Origin: an uncultured Spirochaetaceae bacterium | GTDB lineage: Bacteria > Spirochaetota > Spirochaetia > Treponematales > Treponemataceae | Assembly (NCBI GenBank): GCA_902797305.1 | Contig: CADBSK010000015.1 | Coordinates: forward strand, 62,001 to 126,000 | DNA length: 64,000 nt | Direction of reading: 5' to 3' | In this document: positions 8,712 to 16,612 of the stretch, in pieces | How the letters are laid out: every line of letters begins with the position of its first letter | How positions within the stretch are numbered: the stretch's first letter is position 1 | The notes under the pieces: generated by a model | Database searches by the model: none | Told to the model about the DNA's origin: nothing | What the model saw: only the letters and a program-made list of their open reading frames with translations | Made by a program: the position numbers and the translations under genes

Positions 8712-9577
8712 CAAGTATGACTGGCTATGCCTACGAAGAAGTCTCTTTAGAAAATGCCGTTGTATCGGTAGAAATAAAGTCTGTTAATTCCAGATTTTTG
8801 GATTTAAACATAAATTTACCTCCTTTTTTAAATCAATTGGAAAGCTATTATCGAAATAAAATAACAGAGAAAGTTGTTCGGGGAAAAGTTGATGTTTATA
8901 TTCGAATTAAAGAACTGGAGACTGACACAGAAGTAATTGCAGATACTACTGCTGCAAAATCTTATCAGGAAGCAATTATTAAGGTTGCCGAAGCATGCGG
9001 ATATGCAAAAGAATCAATTCCTTTAAGTTTAATAATCAGTCAACCAGGTGTATTAAATATTAATAAAAATTACGACATAGAAAAATACAAAGAAATGATT
9101 GATCCGGTTTTTTCTTCTTCTTATAAAAAGTTTGTAAGTGACAGAGAAAGAGAAGGGGAAAATATGAAGGCTGACTTACTTAGTAAACTAAATAAATTAG
9201 TTGAATGTGCTCAGTTCTTTAAGGATTGGCAGCCAAAAATGGAAAAGTATTTTTCTGATCAGATAACTTCTAAATTTAATGAACTTTTAGGAGAGGAAGC
9301 TGACCAAAACAGGATAATGACAGAAACTGCAGCAATGCTTGTAAAGTACACCATTAATGAAGAAATTGTACGTTTGTTTAGCCACATAAAAGCCATGCAG
9401 CAGGAATTAGCTGATAATCCTACTCCTGGAAAAAAGCTGGATTTTATTTGTCAGGAAATGAATCGGGAAATAAATACAATAGGAAGTAAAAATCAATTTG
9501 CTGAAGTAGGTGCTATGGTAGTTTCTGCAAAGGATGCCTTAGAAAATATTCGTGAACAAAGCAAAAATGTAGAGTAA
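8708..9577 (+). CDS. yicC: YicC/YloC-family endoribonuclease
   Basis: 289 residues. The N-terminus MTSMTGYAYEE and the early SVNSRFLDLNINLP are hallmarks of the YicC family, and the C-terminal GKKLDFICQEMNREINTIGSK is the conserved DUF1732 block. YicC proteins are described as endoribonucleases that help degrade certain small RNAs in E. coli. The start codon overlaps the murC stop in ATGA. A cytidylate kinase-like gene follows after 14 bases, so murC-yicC-cmk looks like one transcript ending at the terminator near 10156. In many bacteria yicC is instead linked to gmk; here the downstream nucleotide kinase is of the CMP kinase type. Confidence 0.9.
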   Translation: MTSMTGYAYEEVSLENAVVSVEIKSVNSRFLDLNINLPPFLNQLESYYRNKITEKVVRGKVDVYIRIKELETDTEVIADTTAAKSYQEAIIKVAEACGYAKESIPLSLIISQPGVLNINKNYDIEKYKEMIDPVFSSSYKKFVSDREREGENMKADLLSKLNKLVECAQFFKDWQPKMEKYFSDQITSKFNELLGEEADQNRIMTETAAMLVKYTINEEIVRLFSHIKAMQQELADNPTPGKKLDFICQEMNREINTIGSKNQFAEVGAMVVSAKDALENIREQSKNVE

Positions 9578-9591
9578 TATTGGAGTTGTAT

Positions 9592-10137
9592 ATGAATCTT
9601 TTAAAACCTGTTAGAGTTGCTATTAGTGGAAAATCTGGTTGTGGAAATACAACTGTTAGTACATTGTTGTCTCAAAAATTAGGAGTAAAACTGATAAATT
9701 ATACTTTTAGACAGTTAGCTCAAGAAAAAGGTCTGACACTTGCACAGGTAATTGAAAATGCCAAAACCGACGATAGTTATGATATTTTTGTTGATAATCA
9801 CCAGGTTGAACTTGCAAAGGCTGAACCTTGCGTATTAGGGAGTAGACTTGCCATCTGGATGTTAAAAGAAGCAGATTTAAAAGTATATCTTTATGCAAGC
9901 GATGAAACCCGGGCTTCTAGAATTTTAAATCGTGAAGGAGGGGATTTACAGGAAATTAAATCCTTTACTTCTATGCGTGATTCAGAAGATTCGAGAAGAT
10001 ACTTAAAACTATATAATATCGATAATAATAAATACGATTTTTGTGATTTAATAATTGATACTGCAAATTATAATCCGGAACAGATTGTTGATTTAATATT
10101 AAAAGAACTTGTAAAACGAAATTATATTTCAGAATAG
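9592..10137 (+). CDS. Cytidylate kinase-like protein (AAA P-loop kinase)
   Basis: 181 residues. A P-loop SGKSGCGNTTVS lies near residues 12-23, followed by INYTFRQLAQEKGLTL and a lid region with ASRILNREGG near 115. This matches the cytidylate-kinase-like family (PF13189/archaeal CMP kinase type), which is shorter than standard Cmk. It probably phosphorylates CMP or dCMP for nucleotide recycling, but the acceptor specificity cannot be read from sequence. I use ATG 9592: GGAG at 9582-9585 lies 6 bases upstream, and the earlier in-frame TTG at 9580 is inside that ribosome-binding site. It closes the murC-yicC transcript. Confidence 0.75.
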   Translation: MNLLKPVRVAISGKSGCGNTTVSTLLSQKLGVKLINYTFRQLAQEKGLTLAQVIENAKTDDSYDIFVDNHQVELAKAEPCVLGSRLAIWMLKEADLKVYLYASDETRASRILNREGGDLQEIKSFTSMRDSEDSRRYLKLYNIDNNKYDFCDLIIDTANYNPEQIVDLILKELVKRNYISE

Positions 10138-10155
10138 ATTACTTATAAACAAAAC

Positions 10156-10199
10156 GGGGCGATACAATATTAAACTGTATCGCCCCATTTTATTTTTTG
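10156..10199 (+). terminator. Intrinsic terminator after the cytidylate kinase-like gene
   Basis: An 11-bp stem GGGGCGATACA (10156-10166) / TGTATCGCCCC (10176-10186), followed by ATTTTATTTTTTG. It lies between convergent genes and mainly serves the plus strand, since only a short A-rich stretch stands on its other side. Confidence 0.85.
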
Positions 10200-10208
10200 T
10201 TTTATAGA

Positions 10209-10742
10209 TTAGTATTTGCTGTCTGCAAATCCAATCCAACCGTCTTTTTCTACAAGAGCCTTTTCAAAGCCATCACATTTAAATTGATAACTCTTAGAAA
10301 GTGAACCTGCAATGAGTTTTACCTTTGCAGTACCATCATCGTTAAAAATGATTTTAGCTTCAGTTTCTTTATCAGCAAAAGAACGGAACATATCGTCGAT
10401 TGAGTTTTTGTCCATATCGATTGCAAGCATACCGCAGTTGTACATATTCTGTCTGAAGATGCGGGCAAAGTTTACTGCAACAACTACATTGATATCATTT
10501 ACTTCCAGTGCCCAAGGTGCATGTTCACGACTTGAACCGCATCCAAAGTTTTCACGAGTAATGATTACTTTTTTACCAATAATGTCAGTTTTTGGATTAA
10601 AACCGTCAAGCTTTAAATCTTCCAAAAGATATGGCTTTAATGCTGTCTTAGAAATTTCTGTTAAATATTTTGCAGGAATAATTTCGTCTGTATTAATATC
10701 AGAACGGTCAAGGAATAATACGCTTCCGCCAAACTGTTTCAT
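10209..10742 (-). CDS. leuD: 3-isopropylmalate dehydratase (or homoaconitase) small subunit
   Basis: 177 residues, the size of the short LeuD/HacB type. The swivel domain motif NFGCGSSREHAPWAL (residues about 66-80) is diagnostic, and GSVLFLDRSDINTDEIIPAKYL at the N-terminus is typical. With LeuC it isomerises 2-isopropylmalate to 3-isopropylmalate in leucine synthesis; type II enzymes can also act on homocitrate or related substrates. GGAGG lies 5 bases before ATG. It follows leuC by 11 bases in one operon. No leuA or leuB is present in the window, so the substrate rests on family membership. Confidence 0.88.
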   Translation of the reverse strand: MKQFGGSVLFLDRSDINTDEIIPAKYLTEISKTALKPYLLEDLKLDGFNPKTDIIGKKVIITRENFGCGSSREHAPWALEVNDINVVVAVNFARIFRQNMYNCGMLAIDMDKNSIDDMFRSFADKETEAKIIFNDDGTAKVKLIAGSLSKSYQFKCDGFEKALVEKDGWIGFADSKY

Positions 10743-10753
10743 TTTGTCCTCCG

Positions 10754-12037
10754 TTATTTATATAGTGGTGAATTAGTGATTACACCGGCAATAGCTGTAG
10801 CAGCAGCTGTAGCAGGGCTCATAAGGTGAACCATACCGCCTTTACCCATACGACCATTAAAGTTTCGGTTTGTTGTAGAAGCACAAACTTCTCCATTAGC
10901 CAATACACCATTACTCATACCAAGACAAGCACCGCAAGTTGGATTTGTAACACAGAAGCCTGCGTCAAGGAAGATGCTGATAAGGCCTTCTTCTACAGCC
11001 ATCTTGTAGATTTTTGGAGTTGCAGGACTTACGATTCCTCTAACACCTTCTGCAAGTTTGTGTCCCTTAAGAACTTGAGCTGCAATTCTAAGATCTGAAA
11101 TACGGCCATTTGTACAAGAACCAATGTAAACCTGATTTACTTTAGTTCCTTCCATTTCTTTTACTGTTTTTACCTGATCTGGTTTGTAGTTGAAAGTACA
11201 AACAGGTTCAAGGTCAGAAAGATCATATGTATATACCTTTTCAAATTCTGCATCATCATCAGAGCGCCACTGTTTGTAATCTTCAATAGCTGCTTCTTTT
11301 GAAGGATATTCGTCTTTGATAAATTCCCAGAGGTAATCTACAGTTTTTGCATCAGGATAACAAATACCAGATGTACCACCAGCTTCGATAGCCATGTTAC
11401 AAAGAGTCATACGGCTTTCCATATCAAAGTTATCAATTACTGGACCTGTAAATTCGATTACACAGTTTGTAGCACCGTTTACACCGATTTTACTGATCAA
11501 ATACAAAATTACATCTTTTGCATAAACACCAGGTTTTAAAGTCCCGTTTAATACAAATTTAATTGATTTTGGTTCACGGAAAGAACAAACTCCTTTAAGA
11601 ATACCAACTTCAAGGTCAGTTGTTCCAACCCCTGCTGCAAAGGCACCAAAAGCACCGTGTGTACATGTATGGCTATCACCCATAATTACAGTGAAGCCTG
11701 GGCGAACAAAGCCTTTTTCAGGGAAAATTGCATGACATACGCCGTTTGCACCAATGTCAAAGAAGTCTTTGATGTTGTTTCTGAAGGCCCAGTCTCTAAG
11801 AATTTTTCCTTGTTCAGCAGTTTTGCTGTCTTTTGCAGGTGTAACATGGTCAATTACAGCCTTAATTTTTGTAGGATCAAAAACCTTATCCTTATCGCGT
11901 TCTACTAAATCATTAATTGCGATTGGTGTAGTAATTTCATGACAGAAAACTCTATCTAGTTTCAAAACATAAGTGTTTTCAAATGGTGTATCCACTAAAT
12001 GTTTTTCGAAAATCTTTTGTGCAATAGTTTTTCCCAT
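10754..12037 (-). CDS. leuC: 3-isopropylmalate dehydratase (or homoaconitase) large subunit
   Basis: 427 residues, the length of the type II LeuC/HacA group rather than the roughly 465-residue type I. The three [4Fe-4S] ligands are visible: IGSCTNGR near residue 308 and NPTCGACLG near 368-373. The substrate-loop region VIMGDSHTCTHGAFGAFAAG is intact. It is a cytoplasmic aconitase-family isomerase that needs LeuD (10209-10742). A GAGGAG ribosome-binding site and a sigma-70 promoter at 12076-12104 precede it. No leader peptide or attenuator is visible in the roughly 30-base leader. Leucine pathway use is the likeliest role; homoaconitase-like activity is the alternative. Confidence 0.9.
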   Translation of the reverse strand: MGKTIAQKIFEKHLVDTPFENTYVLKLDRVFCHEITTPIAINDLVERDKDKVFDPTKIKAVIDHVTPAKDSKTAEQGKILRDWAFRNNIKDFFDIGANGVCHAIFPEKGFVRPGFTVIMGDSHTCTHGAFGAFAAGVGTTDLEVGILKGVCSFREPKSIKFVLNGTLKPGVYAKDVILYLISKIGVNGATNCVIEFTGPVIDNFDMESRMTLCNMAIEAGGTSGICYPDAKTVDYLWEFIKDEYPSKEAAIEDYKQWRSDDDAEFEKVYTYDLSDLEPVCTFNYKPDQVKTVKEMEGTKVNQVYIGSCTNGRISDLRIAAQVLKGHKLAEGVRGIVSPATPKIYKMAVEEGLISIFLDAGFCVTNPTCGACLGMSNGVLANGEVCASTTNRNFNGRMGKGGMVHLMSPATAAATAIAGVITNSPLYK

Positions 12038-12075
12038 TGTTAAGATGCTCCTCTTAAAATTTATAACCGTATTAT

Positions 12076-12104
12076 ATTATAATTAAAACAAATATCGCTT
12101 ACAA
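12076..12104 (-). promoter_or_regulatory. Promoter of leuCD
   Basis: On the minus strand: TTGTAA (12104-12099), a 17-base spacer and TATAAT (12081-12076). The predicted transcript begins near 12069, giving a short leader before leuC. Confidence 0.5.
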
Positions 12105-12130
12105 GAGATATTAAATTGTTAGTAAAGTTT

Positions 12131-13075
12131 TTAATAAATTGAATTTATAATTTTGCCATGTAAATAAGAATCAAAATTATTTAGTGCAATATTTAAACAT
12201 CGCATTCTAGTTTCTAACGGAGCCCAGGCAAGGTGAGGTGTTAAAACTGCGTTTTTTACATTGAATAGAGGACAATTTTCTGACATAGGTTCTTCAACAA
12301 GTACATCAGCTCCGTATCCGGCAATTTTTCCAGATTCCAACCCCTCTTTCACATCTTGTTCATTTACAAGTCCACCTCTGGCTGTGTTAATGAGGTAAAC
12401 CCCATCTTTCATTTGGGAAATTGTATTTTTATTTATAATTTCATTTGTTTCGTTTGTTAGTGGCGCATGTAAAGTAATTACATCGGACTCATTTAGCATT
12501 TTCTCAAAAGAAACAGAATTTTTAATTTCAGGATTAGGGTGGTGCAGGCAGATTAACGGCTTCATATTGAATGCCAGGGCAATTTTTTCTACTTGTTTAC
12601 CAATATTTCCATAACCAAAGATTCCGATATTTTTTCCATCTAATTCTGTTAATGGAGTTTTCCAGTAGCAGAACGAATCTGATTTTTTCCAGTCTCCATT
12701 CTGTACAGATTCGTTATGTAATGCAACTTGATTTGTAAAATTTAATAGTAGTGAAAAAACATGCTGACTTACAGCCATTGTGCTGTATGAAGGAATATTA
12801 GTAACGACAATACCTGCTTTTTTTACGGCATCAACATCTATGACATTGTAACCTGTTGCAAGAACTCCGATATATTTTAAATTAGGACATTTTTCAAGAA
12901 TTGAAGAATTGATACAGATTTTGTTAAGAAACACAGCATCAGATTTGCCGATTCGTTCTACAACCTGGTCTGATGCTGTTTGTGAGTATACAGTTACACT
13001 ACCATATTTCTTAAGGCAATCCCAAGAAAGATCGCCAGGATTTAATGCATTTCCATCAAGAACAGTTATCTTCAT
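12131..13075 (-). CDS. D-2-hydroxyacid dehydrogenase, NAD-dependent
   Basis: 314 residues. The Rossmann motif GIFGYGNIGKQVEKIA lies near residues 145-160. The family signature around LINTARGGLVNEQDVKEGLESG gives the catalytic Arg; Glu is in DVLVEEP and His in LTPHLAWA. These proteins reduce 2-ketoacids such as hydroxypyruvate, glyoxylate or branched ketoacids; the exact substrate cannot be told. I prefer ATG 13075, one base after the stop of the upstream gene and lacking its own ribosome-binding site, so translation is probably coupled. The longer TTG start at 13084 would overlap that gene. Proximity to leuCD allows a ketoacid role, but leuCD has its own promoter. Confidence 0.85.
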   Translation of the reverse strand: MKITVLDGNALNPGDLSWDCLKKYGSVTVYSQTASDQVVERIGKSDAVFLNKICINSSILEKCPNLKYIGVLATGYNVIDVDAVKKAGIVVTNIPSYSTMAVSQHVFSLLLNFTNQVALHNESVQNGDWKKSDSFCYWKTPLTELDGKNIGIFGYGNIGKQVEKIALAFNMKPLICLHHPNPEIKNSVSFEKMLNESDVITLHAPLTNETNEIINKNTISQMKDGVYLINTARGGLVNEQDVKEGLESGKIAGYGADVLVEEPMSENCPLFNVKNAVLTPHLAWAPLETRMRCLNIALNNFDSYLHGKIINSIY

Positions 13076-13076
13076 A

Positions 13077-13286
13077 CTATGCAAGAACTTCTACACCTGT
13101 GCTTGAGATTGCATTGTTGATTGCATCTTCAACACCAGCAGTTCCTTCATCAAAGTCAACTAAAACTTGAGATTTATCTGGGTTAGCAACAACATTTGTT
13201 ACCCCTGCAACGCCTTTTACTGCTGCATCAACTTTAGAAGCTGTGTCGGCATCAAACATTCCTGCTACGTAAATCTTTTTCTGCAT
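13077..13286 (-). CDS. Small HMA-like ferredoxin-fold protein lacking the CxxC metal site
   Basis: 69 residues with the spacing and hydrophobic pattern of a heavy-metal-associated domain: KKIYVAGM, a helix with AAVKGVAGV, NVVANPDKSQVLVDFDEG, a second helix and VEVLA. In metal-binding members GM is followed by a Cys-x-x-Cys loop; here the loop reads MFDADT and the protein has no cysteine at all. It therefore cannot bind copper or zinc in the usual way. GGAG lies 9 bases before ATG, and a good promoter (13319-13347) precedes it. It is followed directly by the D-2-hydroxyacid dehydrogenase, so the two are likely co-transcribed. The function is unknown. Confidence 0.75.
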   Translation of the reverse strand: MQKKIYVAGMFDADTASKVDAAVKGVAGVTNVVANPDKSQVLVDFDEGTAGVEDAINNAISSTGVEVLA

Positions 13287-13318
13287 ATACTAAATCTCCA
13301 CTGGATCTATTTTTAAAT

Positions 13319-13347
13319 ATTATAAAATACAAATTGAGGAACTTCAA
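13319..13347 (-). promoter_or_regulatory. Promoter of the HMA-like gene and hydroxyacid dehydrogenase
   Basis: Minus strand: TTGAAG (13347-13342), a 17-base spacer and TATAAT (13324-13319). It stands about 33 bases before the HMA-like start, downstream of rlmN. Confidence 0.6.
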
Positions 13348-13384
13348 GAAAAATCCTGTTATATTCAACTTGTATAAATCATAA

Positions 13385-14410
13385 TTACTGAGTGCTTTTT
13401 GTATTTTTTCCTAGTTGTCCACATGCTCCACCGATTTTTCGTCCACGGCGTTTGCGTAGTGTTACATTTACACCTGCATTTTCAAGAATTCTTACAAAGT
13501 TATGAACTTCATTTGCGGTTGGTTCTTCAAAGTTTAACTGAGGAACTGGATTCCACGGAATTAAGTTTACATTAACATCAATTCCTTTGGTAAACTGAAT
13601 AAGTCGTTCGGCACTTTCTTTGCTCGTATTTTTATCGTGTAAAAGGGCTGCTTCTAAAGTTACGCGCTTACCAGATTTTTCTGCATAATAAGCTATTGCA
13701 TCTCTAAGCTTATTAAGAGGATTTGTTAAATTTACAGGCATTAATTCTGTTCTTAAAACTTCATCAGCAGTTGTTAAAGAGACTGCGAGTCGAACATGAG
13801 GTCCGTTGTCAGCTAAATCGTAAATTCCGTTGATTACACCACAAGTTGAAATTGTAATTCTTCTTGAAGAAAGATTTCGTCCTCTTTCATCATTTAAAAC
13901 TTTTAGGGCTTTGCGTATTCCTGCAAGATTTAGCATTGGTTCACCCATACCCATAAATACTATGTTATCAAGTTTTCCACATTCTTGTTCAAGGAATAAA
14001 AACTGTTCAACGATTTCATGAGGTTCCAGGTTGCGTTTAACACCCAAGGTTCCTGTCATACAAAATGCACATTTCATAGGGCAGCCGGCCTGACATGAAA
14101 CACAAGCAGTTTTTCTTCCTTCTTTATCTGTTAACAATACGGTTTCTACAGCACATCCATCATTTAAGGTTATCTGTAATTTAATCGTACCGTCAGGATC
14201 TTTCAATACTTGAGAAACTTTGGAACTGCGTAAGGTTGTTGTTTCTTCCAGTTGAATACGAATATCTTTTGAGAGATTGGTCATCTGATTATAATCTGTT
14301 ACACCTGAACCAATCCATTTAAAAATCTGAACTCCCCTGAATTTTTGAGGGAGTCCAAGTACTTCTGTAATCTCTTCTGGAAGTAAACCTGAAAGAGGAA
14401 TTTTATCCAT
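13385..14410 (-). CDS. rlmN: 23S rRNA A2503 / tRNA A37 C2-methyltransferase RlmN
   Basis: 341 residues. The radical-SAM cluster motif C-x3-C-x2-C is present as CPMKCAFC at residues 110-117, followed by GEPMLN near 155. The C-terminal catalytic Cys lies in GGACGQL near 331, and the mechanism also needs the conserved Cys in the radical-SAM barrel (STCG). RlmN methylates C2 of A2503 in 23S rRNA and A37 in some tRNAs by a ping-pong mechanism. It starts 3 bases after the stop of the TPR gene upstream and has no separate ribosome-binding site, which suggests coupled translation. It is the last gene of the rsmD-TPR-rlmN transcript. Confidence 0.95.
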   Translation of the reverse strand: MDKIPLSGLLPEEITEVLGLPQKFRGVQIFKWIGSGVTDYNQMTNLSKDIRIQLEETTTLRSSKVSQVLKDPDGTIKLQITLNDGCAVETVLLTDKEGRKTACVSCQAGCPMKCAFCMTGTLGVKRNLEPHEIVEQFLFLEQECGKLDNIVFMGMGEPMLNLAGIRKALKVLNDERGRNLSSRRITISTCGVINGIYDLADNGPHVRLAVSLTTADEVLRTELMPVNLTNPLNKLRDAIAYYAEKSGKRVTLEAALLHDKNTSKESAERLIQFTKGIDVNVNLIPWNPVPQLNFEEPTANEVHNFVRILENAGVNVTLRKRRGRKIGGACGQLGKNTKSTQ

Positions 14411-14413
14411 GGT

Positions 14414-15595
14414 CTAGTATATTGGTTTATTATTTCTAATTTTATCCAGCATTTCTGAAATTGCAGTGCTTCGAATACCAAATCTCTGGAATGATTCCAA
14501 TACTTCAATAGCTTTAATTTTGTTATTTAAGTGGCAGTAACAGTCAGCTAAATCAAGATATAAGCGGTAATTTTTCTGATCATTTTTAATGAGATTAGAA
14601 AGTCTTTCGCAAGCTTCTTCGTATTTACCTTCTTCTTTACAGATTAAGGCAAGACCTAGAGCTGCATAAATATCAAAATCAATATTTAATGCACGGTTAT
14701 AATAATCTGTTGCAGATTTGTAATCTCCAGTGTTGCGATATGCGTCTCCAACGCGGGTTAGAATTACTTTATTTTTTGGATCTAATTCCAATATTTTGTT
14801 CCAGTACTCAATTGAACGATACTGTTGATTCATTCCGCGATAACAGTCTGCAAGTCCAAATAAGGCATAAAAGTTTTTTGGATCCATATCGAGAGCCTGT
14901 TCAAAAAAGAAAACACCTTTATCAAAAGTTTTGAGTTTTCTGTGACAGTTTCCCAAAGAGGTAAGGATTCTGATATCAACATGATCTTTATTGATTTCAA
15001 AGATTTTTGTCCAATAGTACATTGCATCGCGATATTCCTTAAAATCGTAATGAAGGTGACCCAAACCTATAAGTGCATAGGCATTGTTTTCTTCCATATC
15101 TAGAACTTTAAGGTATAATTCTTTAGATTTTCTAAAATCGCGGGTTTTTCTGTATGCATCAGCAACACGTGTTAAAACTGTGATGTTTCTGTCATCATGA
15201 ATCAGGTATTGTTCCCAAATGTCAATTGCTTTTTTATATTGATTTAATGCCTTGTAGCAGTCTGCAAGACCAAAAAGTGCATAATTGTTGCCAGGATGAT
15301 AATTCAAACATTCATTGTAATACTTTATGGCTTTTAAGCAATTATTCTGTTTACGTTCAGAATCTCCAAGTCCTACCAGCGCATAGTTATTATTTTCTTC
15401 TAGCGAAAGAATCTGATTGAATGCGTTTTTTGCACCTTCCACATCATTTTCTTTTAATAACTGGTATCCTTTTTTTGATAAATCAGAAATCTGAACACTA
15501 AGTTCATCTTTTTCTGCTGCTACTGCGTTCTCTCCTGGAAACAAAGGCTCCTGAGTCTCTACTGTTTCTGTGTTAAAATCTAATGCATCACTCAT
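14414..15595 (-). CDS. Tetratricopeptide-repeat protein
   Basis: 393 residues made almost entirely of TPR units of about 34-36 residues after a 45-residue acidic start. Repeat units recur with near-identical cores such as YALFGLADCYKALNQ, YALFGLADCYRGMNQ and YALIGLGHLHYDF; TRVADAYRKT and TRVGDAYRNT also alternate. The long-period repetition suggests internal duplication of pairs of TPR units. There is no signal peptide or membrane segment, so it should be a cytoplasmic scaffold for protein contacts. AGAGG lies upstream of ATG. It sits between a small protein at 15628 and rlmN, with 3 bases to the latter. The partner is unknown. Confidence 0.85.
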   Translation of the reverse strand: MSDALDFNTETVETQEPLFPGENAVAAEKDELSVQISDLSKKGYQLLKENDVEGAKNAFNQILSLEENNNYALVGLGDSERKQNNCLKAIKYYNECLNYHPGNNYALFGLADCYKALNQYKKAIDIWEQYLIHDDRNITVLTRVADAYRKTRDFRKSKELYLKVLDMEENNAYALIGLGHLHYDFKEYRDAMYYWTKIFEINKDHVDIRILTSLGNCHRKLKTFDKGVFFFEQALDMDPKNFYALFGLADCYRGMNQQYRSIEYWNKILELDPKNKVILTRVGDAYRNTGDYKSATDYYNRALNIDFDIYAALGLALICKEEGKYEEACERLSNLIKNDQKNYRLYLDLADCYCHLNNKIKAIEVLESFQRFGIRSTAISEMLDKIRNNKPIY

Positions 15596-15627
15596 ACTTT
15601 TACCTCTTAAGAATTTTTAAATTTTCT

Positions 15628-15972
15628 TTAATCAGTCTCTCTTATAATATTGGAAAGAACACTCGCAATTTTTTCATATATGGGCTCAGCTTTTGCCTTA
15701 TTATGAGCTAAAACATACTGTTTAAGCGCCTTTAGACTCTGATTTTTTTCCATATATTTATCACCAACGCGAATTAACCCGTCTGAATAACCTGTGGTGG
15801 TATAAATTCTACGGGCACCTTCGATATTACCTTCATTAAATAGGACATTTCCTTTACGATTTAAAATAACCTTTTGTTCGGATGTAAGAGTGGAAACTGG
15901 ATTATCAGTTACTTTTATAAATCCATCTGAGAAATTCTTACTTTCGATTTGATTTTTTAAATTGTCAAACAT
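15628..15972 (-). CDS. Small helical protein, possibly TPR-like, function unknown
   Basis: 114 residues. The first half has two similar segments (SDGFIKVTD and SDGLIRVGD), and the region LNRKGNVLFNEGNIEGARRIYTTTGYSDG resembles a degenerate TPR helix pair. The C-terminal half is helical (QSLKALKQYVLAHNK). No signal peptide is present. It lies 32 bases before the TPR gene on the same strand and shares its theme, so the two may cooperate. A promoter is visible at 16003-16030; no good ribosome-binding site is seen near ATG 15972. Confidence 0.65.
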   Translation of the reverse strand: MFDNLKNQIESKNFSDGFIKVTDNPVSTLTSEQKVILNRKGNVLFNEGNIEGARRIYTTTGYSDGLIRVGDKYMEKNQSLKALKQYVLAHNKAKAEPIYEKIASVLSNIIRETD

Positions 15973-16002
15973 AAATAAATGTTATAATTTTCCTATAATT
16001 TA

Positions 16003-16030
16003 ATTTTAACATATTTAACAGTGTTGTCAA
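16003..16030 (-). promoter_or_regulatory. Promoter of the 15628-13385 gene group
   Basis: Minus strand: TTGACA (16030-16025), a 16-base spacer and TAAAAT (16008-16003). It lies in the 87-base gap after rsmD, so the TPR and rlmN genes can be expressed separately from rsmD. Confidence 0.5.
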
Positions 16031-16059
16031 ATAGTTTTATCCATAGAATATTTTTAGAA

Positions 16060-16599
16060 TTAGTATCCATAAAAATCGACTATAGATCTTCCGTAAACTC
16101 TCTGATCTTTACGCTTAAGATTACCAATAGTATCTGGCATAAAGTGTTCTTCTGGACGATGAACCATAATGGTTCCGTCTTCTTTCAGAAGCTTCTTTTT
16201 ATCTGCTTCGGCTATTAATTGTTCATGAAATTTATAAGGGAAGGGCGGGTCAAAGAAAATGTAATCAAATTGAGTTTTACAGCGCTTAATAAAATACTCT
16301 ACAGGCATAAAATGACAGCCAATTTTTACACCGCATTCTTTTTCTGTTACTGCGACATTTTCTAATACTGTATTAACTTTGATTTTGTCTTTTTCACATA
16401 ATTCCACATGAGAAGCACCTCTGGATACGGCTTCTATGGCAATAGTTCCACTGCCACTAAAAAGATCAAGCCAAGATTTTCCTGATAAATCACCTAGAAT
16501 TGCAAAAACTGATTCTCTCATTCTGTCCATGGCAGGTCTGATTACTCCGTCTGGACATTTAATAATTCTTCCTTTTAGTTTTCCACCAGTAATTCTCAT
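16060..16599 (-). CDS. rsmD: 16S rRNA (guanine966-N2)-methyltransferase RsmD
   Basis: 179 residues, normal for RsmD. The N-terminus MRITGGKLKGRIIKCP is typical, the SAM-binding motif LDLFSGSGTIAIEAVSRGA lies near residues 44-62, and the catalytic FFDPPFPY (a DPPF/NPPY-type motif) lies near 114-121. It methylates G966 of 16S rRNA on the assembling 30S subunit. It follows the ankyrin-repeat gene by 13 bases on the same strand, with AAGG before the ATG, so both may share a transcript. The C-terminal VYGRSIVDFYGY is consistent with the family. Confidence 0.93.
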   Translation of the reverse strand: MRITGGKLKGRIIKCPDGVIRPAMDRMRESVFAILGDLSGKSWLDLFSGSGTIAIEAVSRGASHVELCEKDKIKVNTVLENVAVTEKECGVKIGCHFMPVEYFIKRCKTQFDYIFFDPPFPYKFHEQLIAEADKKKLLKEDGTIMVHRPEEHFMPDTIGNLKRKDQRVYGRSIVDFYGY

Positions 16600-16612
16600 T
16601 ATTATACCTTAT

